12,762 nucleotides of DNA from Entrophospora sp. SA101 (lineage: Eukaryota; Glomeromycota; Glomeromycetes; Entrophosporales; Entrophosporaceae), in contig CAUDNR010001558.1 of assembly GCA_958430865.1 (NCBI GenBank), positions 7,236 to 19,997 of the forward strand. The letters are read 5' to 3'. This document shows positions 8,277-12,762 of this stretch, one piece after another (positions within the stretch are counted from its first letter, which is position 1; every line of letters begins with the position of its first letter). The position numbers and the translations under genes were made by a program. The notes under the pieces were generated by a model. It saw only the letters and a program-made list of their open reading frames with translations, was not told the origin of the DNA and did no database searches.

Positions 8277-9871
8277 TCAGTCTAATGCTTTCCAGAATGC
8301 TAAGCATGCACCACAAAATTTGTCCAATATTCGTGAAAAGACCTCCTTGTCCCAGGAATTTTTTGACAGTTCCTCATCATCCTTGCCCAGTAACTCTTCG
8401 TCATTATCATAAATATATTCTTTTGGCTTGGGTTCATAACTTACTAAAATGAAGAAATGATAAAATGAATAATCACACAATAAGAAATATGAAGTAAAGA
8501 ACAACCTTAAAACATACGCAGTAATTTCAAGCCTTTTCCAAAGTTGCATTGACATTTAATTGTGTGTAGGAACAATAAAGTGCATAAAATCACACAGATG
8601 GAAGCTAAAGTGGAAAAAAAACGAGATCGGTAAATCTCTTTGGCAGAAAGAAAATTATTTTATTCACAGTCTTTATGTGCCGGAAAACATGCCTGAAAGA
8701 TAATAATAAACAATATTGTAATAGTAATAGTAATAGTCGTCATGAAGAAATTTAAACTTGTAAATCAAAAAGGTTAAATGATAGCCAATTGAGCAAGCTA
8801 TAGCCAATTGTGTGATGCACACAATAGACTGAGATTCTTGTTGAATCTTTTCGGGGGGAAGAAATCCGAGTTAATAATTAAGGCGATTTATTATTCAAAT
8901 GAATTTCTTGCATGGCTCATACCCCGATAATAAGAAAGCAAGCAATCAGAAGAAAAAGTGTATTAAGAAAGAACGACCGAGCATCAATGACGAATAAAAA
9001 TATATTGGCAAGCATATAGACAATCGTAAGTTGGTACAGAGTCAATTCACGTTGGTACATAGAGAATAAGCCTACACGATGAATAAATAAGTATTTTATG
9101 AAAAAATCCATTTTTAATATAAAATTTCTGATGCATTTACTTCTTGCTTCTGTATTAATATCAAAGCCGTATTCTGATCTTCTTTGAAATCTCCAATACC
9201 TATTTGAAATGATTTAGCTTTTATATATATCAATAAAACAAAACAATAAATACTTCATATAATTGGTTTCATTTACCCTTTTTGCCACAATATGCTAATA
9301 CAAAGACCATAAAGAACTTGAAGGATAGAAAACACTATAATTGAAACAAGACGTATTTTTTTCCCTGTAGTAATAAATGACGAATTTTCTGTATTGTCAA
9401 CATAGATCATAACTGATAATATGACAGGCATAAAGTTTGAGAGCCAGAAGGCAAGGGCGTGTAATATAGTTTTTGATAAAAGCTTTAAAAGAAAATATTT
9501 GTATTTATTTGTTTGGAAAAGTTGTTAATTGTTATATTAAGAGAATAATAAATAACCTACGACAATTAATCCCACCATCGATACCAAAATAAAGACAGAA
9601 ATCCACTCATCTGGATCTGACTGACTAAAACACAAATGTATTAGATATATTAAAAAGCTTAATTCTCCAATAAGCTAAATTAAAAAAGTCAACGTGAGCA
9701 AACGCCATGCAAAAGACGATTTTGAAGAAAAACCAAAATGAAGCATGAAATGCAAATAAGCTTTAACAGACTTATTCGTAAACTTCTGTTATAAAAAAAT
9801 GCGCAAAATTTGATAGGATGAAAACCTTTTTGTTTCCCTTTATTGGAAATATCTGCATGCATTTGTATCAT
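8277..9871 (-). CDS. Multi-exon gene for a probable seven-pass membrane protein, family unrecognised
   Basis: Proposed exons, 5' to 3' on the minus strand: 9871-9734 (provisional), 9674-9561, 9482-9277, 9199-9141, 9071-8923, 8692-8668, 8604-8518, 8443-8277. They join in phase to 314 residues ending at TGA 8279-8277. Introns are 59, 78, 77, 69, 230, 63 and 74 nt; good donors include GTAGGT, GTAAAT (twice) and GTATGT. Hydrophobic segments lie at about 35-62, 71-87, 90-112, 129-150, 184-201, 206-222 and 232-247, giving a seven-pass topology. Between segments four and five is a polar loop containing YWRFQRRSEYGFDINTEAR. The C-terminal tail (about 261-300) is acidic, with EYIYDNDEELLGKDDEEL. One N-glycosylation sequon (N-S-S, 117-119) falls in the third loop. 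I do not recognise the family; a receptor or transporter role would be a guess. The first exon is uncertain: its donor GTTTTT is weak, and an alternative exon 9760-9704 spliced to 9624 (donor GTTTGC) also keeps phase. The gene is divergent from the one starting at 10222. Confidence 0.62.
8668..8692 (-). other. Probable 25-nt microexon of the seven-pass gene
   Basis: Preceded on the minus strand by a clear acceptor (TTATCTTTCAG) and followed by donor GTGAAT. The 25 nt enter in phase 0 and leave in phase 1, exactly what the flanking exons require; they encode ACFPAHKD plus one base. Without it the phase-0 end at 8923 cannot join the phase-1 start at 8604. The donor is not ideal. Confidence 0.5.
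8807..8825. repeat. Hairpin and repeats inside the long intron
   Basis: ATTGTGTG, a 3-base loop and CACACAAT form a perfect 8-bp stem. Just before it ATAGCCAATTG is repeated exactly (8781-8791, 8800-8810), and TAATAG is tandemly repeated near 8717-8736. All lie in the 230-nt intron, three times longer than its neighbours. Confidence 0.5.
9072..9140 (-). other. Probable 69-nt intron without stop codon
   Basis: On the minus strand, GTAAATGC at the start and GTGTAG at the end bound 69 nt. The length is a multiple of three and there is no in-frame stop, so the reading frame survives whether or not it is removed. I favour removal: length and donor match the neighbouring intron, and the retained version would add 23 residues rich in F, I and K between a polar loop and a membrane segment. 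Confidence 0.55.
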
Positions 9872-10221
9872 AAATTACTAGATCAAACTCGTATTTTTAT
9901 TTACATTAATTATTGAGAAGCAAAAAAAAACCTGCGCTAATTTCTGTTCTTCAAAAAAAGGAATATTCTACATCGAATAATGAACAAATTTTTTTCTAAT
10001 TAGTCAAACAAGAAAATTTTTTTAAAACAATATAACATTGTTAAGATTTTTAATAAACAAAAATATATTTGACATTTAAATTATATATTTATTATAAAAG
10101 TATACTCCATATAACTCCTCCTAAGCAATTCATTTACTATATAGGCTAAAGAGATTATCAAAAGCAGTGCAGTTTCCAAGTGAATAAAATTACTAGATTA
10201 ATATTAGTTAGTACATCAAAA
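9872..10221. promoter_or_regulatory. Divergent intergenic region, probable bidirectional promoter
   Basis: About 350 bp separate the proposed start codons of two genes transcribed away from each other, so promoters for both should lie here unless further 5' exons exist. A TATAAAAG at 10093-10100 lies about 122 bp before the ATG at 10222 and is a candidate TATA element for the plus-strand gene. No convincing element was found for the minus-strand gene. Confidence 0.4.
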
Positions 10222-11836
10222 ATGTTTCTCTACGATGCAATTTTTAACGGCAAGACTACCGAGCCTTTCTGGTTTAAAAATATCCGTATTTGTATTGCAA
10301 CTGGGCTGACAGTTTCAATTTTATTTTACGCGGGCATGCTGATCAATGATCTATTATTATATAGTGGAGAAACCAGTATTAAAGTATCTAAAACTCCCTC
10401 TAACAATGAATCCATCACAGGTATGAATGCCAGACTTCTAATATATAGCACAAAAATTTGATACTTCAATATTTGCTTAATAAATCAATATTAATAAAGC
10501 AATAGAAACCTACCTCTGCACATCTAACAAGCAATTGAAGATTGACTGTAATGATGGTGGTCCGAAACCTAGATGTAAAAATATCAGTAAAATAGTACCT
10601 CAAGGTTGTAAAGCGTATGACCTTACTTTTGATTCTCGTATACCGGAAGATATCCCAATTTTTGATATTAATTTAAATCCCACATCATCTTCAACCAACA
10701 TTTCTCTTGAAAGTTACTTTTGTTTGTTATCCTTAACAACGAAATTTAGTCCAAACAACCCTATTCACTACATTTTAGATCAACAGTTATATGTCATCTT
10801 TGGCAATGCGACGATTTTTTATTCTCGTTTTTCGTCTGAGAATAAGTTAGGCATTGCTTGCAATAATAAAGCTAGTTCTGACTCGATTTTTATCTTTGAA
10901 CTCAAAGATAGTTCTATTATTGATATTATTCCAACGATTAAAAGAAACTATCAATCAAGTTATTGGGGCTACACTTGGGGTCTAAGATCATATGATGACA
11001 CTTGTTATTTAAAACACGTCATTAAAAGCCTTCCAAAATCCAACAACGAAGGAAATATCCAATTTGGCGTAAGAGTATCTAATTATTTTACTTACGAGAC
11101 AGAAAGTTATGAACGTACACGTAAGTTTTTTAAAAATTTTAATACCTTTGTCTGTCTGTGTATTGCACCAAAAATGTTCTAAAAAAAAATACCAAAGTTG
11201 GAGGTGCAATAGCCAACCTTGGTGGTTTCTATGTTGCTTTGAATTCAATTTATGTTTTATTATTTGGAATGCCAAAATTATCTCCATGGTATGTGTGAAT
11301 TGTCTAAATGATGCATTAACGAATTGTTCCAGCTAACGTTTATACATTAACAGGGGTATTGTTCAAAAATATGTGCTAAGATGCAGAATTTGCAGACGCA
11401 GGTAATTCTAAATCATTAATATCAACCATTAATTAAATGAAATATTGACTTGTCTAATCTCATTTTGTACAAAAGCTTAAAAACAAAACTAGCAAAACGA
11501 TATGTCTCATCTTCAGGAATCATCTTATCACAAAAAGTATTGAACCGGCATAACGGTGCGACATTGGAGGATCGTGTCCAAATGTTGGAAACAATGTTGC
11601 AAGATTACTACCTTGACAATTATCAATGGGAGGCAAGTTTTTCAATGATGATATAGTCAATCAGTAGCTATTTACGAAAATCATCTAACTTTTCCTTTAA
11701 ACAGCTCTTGAGAAGAACAGAACTCAAATATAATCAACTCCAAATTGAATACGACAAAATGTTCAATAGTTGGCACAAGAAAACAGAGGGAGAAAGTAAC
11801 TTGGCTCAAGAAAATGATAAATTTTTTGATTCATAG
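10222..11836 (+). CDS. Six-exon gene for a two-pass membrane protein with C-terminal coiled coil
   Basis: Exons 10222-10420, 10506-11120, 11198-11288, 11354-11401, 11476-11632 and 11705-11836 join in phase (1242 nt) to 413 residues. Introns of 85, 77, 65, 74 and 72 nt begin GTATGA, GTAAGT, GTATGT, GTAATT and GCAAGT, and all end in AG. The N-terminus has GKTTEPFWFKN (10-20), then membrane segment 1 (about 23-45). The loop from about 46 to 271 carries four N-glycosylation sequons (NES, NIS, NIS, NAT) and several cysteines, so it is probably luminal or extracellular. Segment 2 (about 273-296) is glycine-rich and runs into LFGMPKLSPWGIVQ. A basic Cys/Arg stretch, RCRICRR (311-317), and a predicted coiled coil around LEDRVQMLETMLQDYYL (348-364) make up the cytoplasmic tail. 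I recall similar uncharacterised proteins as a multi-copy family in Rhizophagus; the function is unknown. The start is the first in-frame ATG after a stop at 10147; an upstream GTG at 10180 is not a credible eukaryotic start. Confidence 0.87.
11633..11704 (+). other. GC-AG intron (intron 5 of the two-pass gene)
   Basis: The exon ends ...GGGAG and the intron starts GCAAGT, so AG|GCAAGT matches the strong U1-pairing consensus usual for GC-AG introns. It ends CTTTAAACAG after 72 nt. Removal is in phase 0 and joins YQWE to LLRRTELK, continuing the coiled-coil region. The nearest GT donor, three bases later, leads to a stop within about ten codons. Confidence 0.8.
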
Positions 11837-12389
11837 TTAAAGGGTTGCTATAGTTCATCAAACAACTTGATATTCGTTGCTAAATTTCAATGATAAGCTT
11901 TCCTCTTGTAATATATTATATGGTAAATCCTATTTTATGTTACATTGCTTCTTTCTATTTGTTTTTTTTTTTGTGTATCTTTTCACCCATAGTCGAATTT
12001 AAGTCAAATGCAACATTTTGTTCTTAACATTATGTAAAATACAATATCAGATCATTACCTTGTCCGATCCTTTCAATGAAAGAGAATCTTCAAAGCCTTT
12101 ACCATTTTTTTCTCTTGATGAAATTACATAACCAAGATTTATAAGATCAAATTCTTTGATCACTATAAAGCTAACATATTATATGAATTTAAATGTTTCC
12201 TTGTCAGGATGAAACTTTGAATTTAATTCTCACGCTATTGTTGATTCTGAAGAAAGTCATAAAAACAATAAATGTGAAGCAGCAATTTCTATACCATTTT
12301 TTTTTAAATAAATTTACTCATTCTGTATATGATCTTATAATTAAATAGCTAAATATATATATATATCAATAGAAAATGCTTATTCCACA
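11837..12389. other. Region downstream of the two-pass gene
   Basis: It should hold the 3' UTR; no well-placed AATAAA was found (the nearest is at 12267-12272, about 430 nt away). A plus-strand frame near 12080-12305 reads weakly coding-like with two stops. An (AT)n run sits at about 12353-12366. Confidence 0.4.
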
Positions 12390-12720
12390 TTAGAAAATAC
12401 CGGATATAGCAACATAATAAATTTCAGCATTAAAATTTACCTTTAGTCTCCCAATTTTTATAATTAATAAAAAGTTCCTCCAATTATTAATAATTTCATT
12501 CATAAAACTGATACTTCATGACCAAATTATACAACGTTTTTTCCATGAACATCTGCTGGATCACATTAAATGAGATCAACTTGCCTGTCCTTTTTTCCGT
12601 GTATGCAAAGCCATGTGGATATTTCCGCAGTTTTGAAATTCATTACATTTGAAGAAATGTCCAATTTTTTTATGAGCCAAACTCTATTCATATCCACCGA
12701 TTTCTGCAATGTTACACGAT
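12390..12720 (-). pseudogene. Possible decayed coding fragments at the right edge
   Basis: On the minus strand, 12639-12496 is open for 47 codons plus stop (KLRKYPHGFAYTEKRTGKLI, then FNVIQQMFMEKTLYNLVMKY). An overlapping frame continues to a TAA at 12392-12390, including RLKVNFNAEIYYVAISGIF. Upstream, from about 12700, a third frame is open with one TAG. Short open pieces in shifting frames suggest a frameshifted relic; it may continue past the window. Family unrecognised. Confidence 0.3.
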
Positions 12721-12762
12721 TTCAGGCTGATTTTAGGGCACATTTTCGTTGTTTTTGTTTTG

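Noticed and set aside
10180..10221. Longer N-terminus for the two-pass protein from a GTG
   Set aside because: Nuclear genes start at ATG; the first in-frame ATG at 10222 gives an N-terminus that runs directly into the GKTTEPFWFKN motif.
11009..11287. 92-codon minus-strand frame
   Set aside because: It is antisense to exons 2 and 3 of the two-pass gene and crosses an intron; a shadow.
1..12762. CRISPR arrays, rRNA and bacterial operon signals
   Set aside because: No regularly spaced repeats, no rRNA-like conserved blocks and no bacterial gene spacing; introns show the DNA is eukaryotic.

Overview
The window looks like nuclear DNA of an arbuscular mycorrhizal fungus (Glomeromycotina, Rhizophagus-like). 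It is strongly A+T-rich, has short spliceosomal introns of about 59-85 nt, and carries an F-box protein with LRR-like helices and a two-pass membrane protein, both of types I associate with the expanded families of these fungi. The taxonomic call rests on family resemblance from memory, not on a search.

Layout. Positions 1-5600 hold no intact gene. About 556-3624 contains G+C-richer islands whose minus-strand translations look like pieces of a decayed coding region of unrecognised family. A small inverted-repeat element resembling a MITE lies at 4341-4475. A single-exon F-box gene occupies 5702-7123 (minus). After a gene-free stretch, 8277 to about 9871 (minus) holds a gene broken into about eight exons that can only be seen by splicing; it encodes a probable seven-pass membrane protein of about 314 residues that I do not recognise. 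Its start faces, across about 350 bp, a six-exon gene at 10222-11836 (plus) encoding a 413-residue protein with two membrane segments, a large glycosylated loop and a C-terminal coiled coil. This gene has one GC-AG intron. The right edge (12390-12720, minus) again shows short coding-like fragments.

The genes are separate eukaryotic transcription units, not an operon. The F-box protein is a likely substrate receptor of an SCF ubiquitin ligase. The two membrane-protein genes are divergent and could share a promoter, but nothing in the sequence shows that they act together.

Main caution: the 5' end of the seven-pass gene and the identity of the decayed regions remain unresolved without RNA-seq or homology searches.
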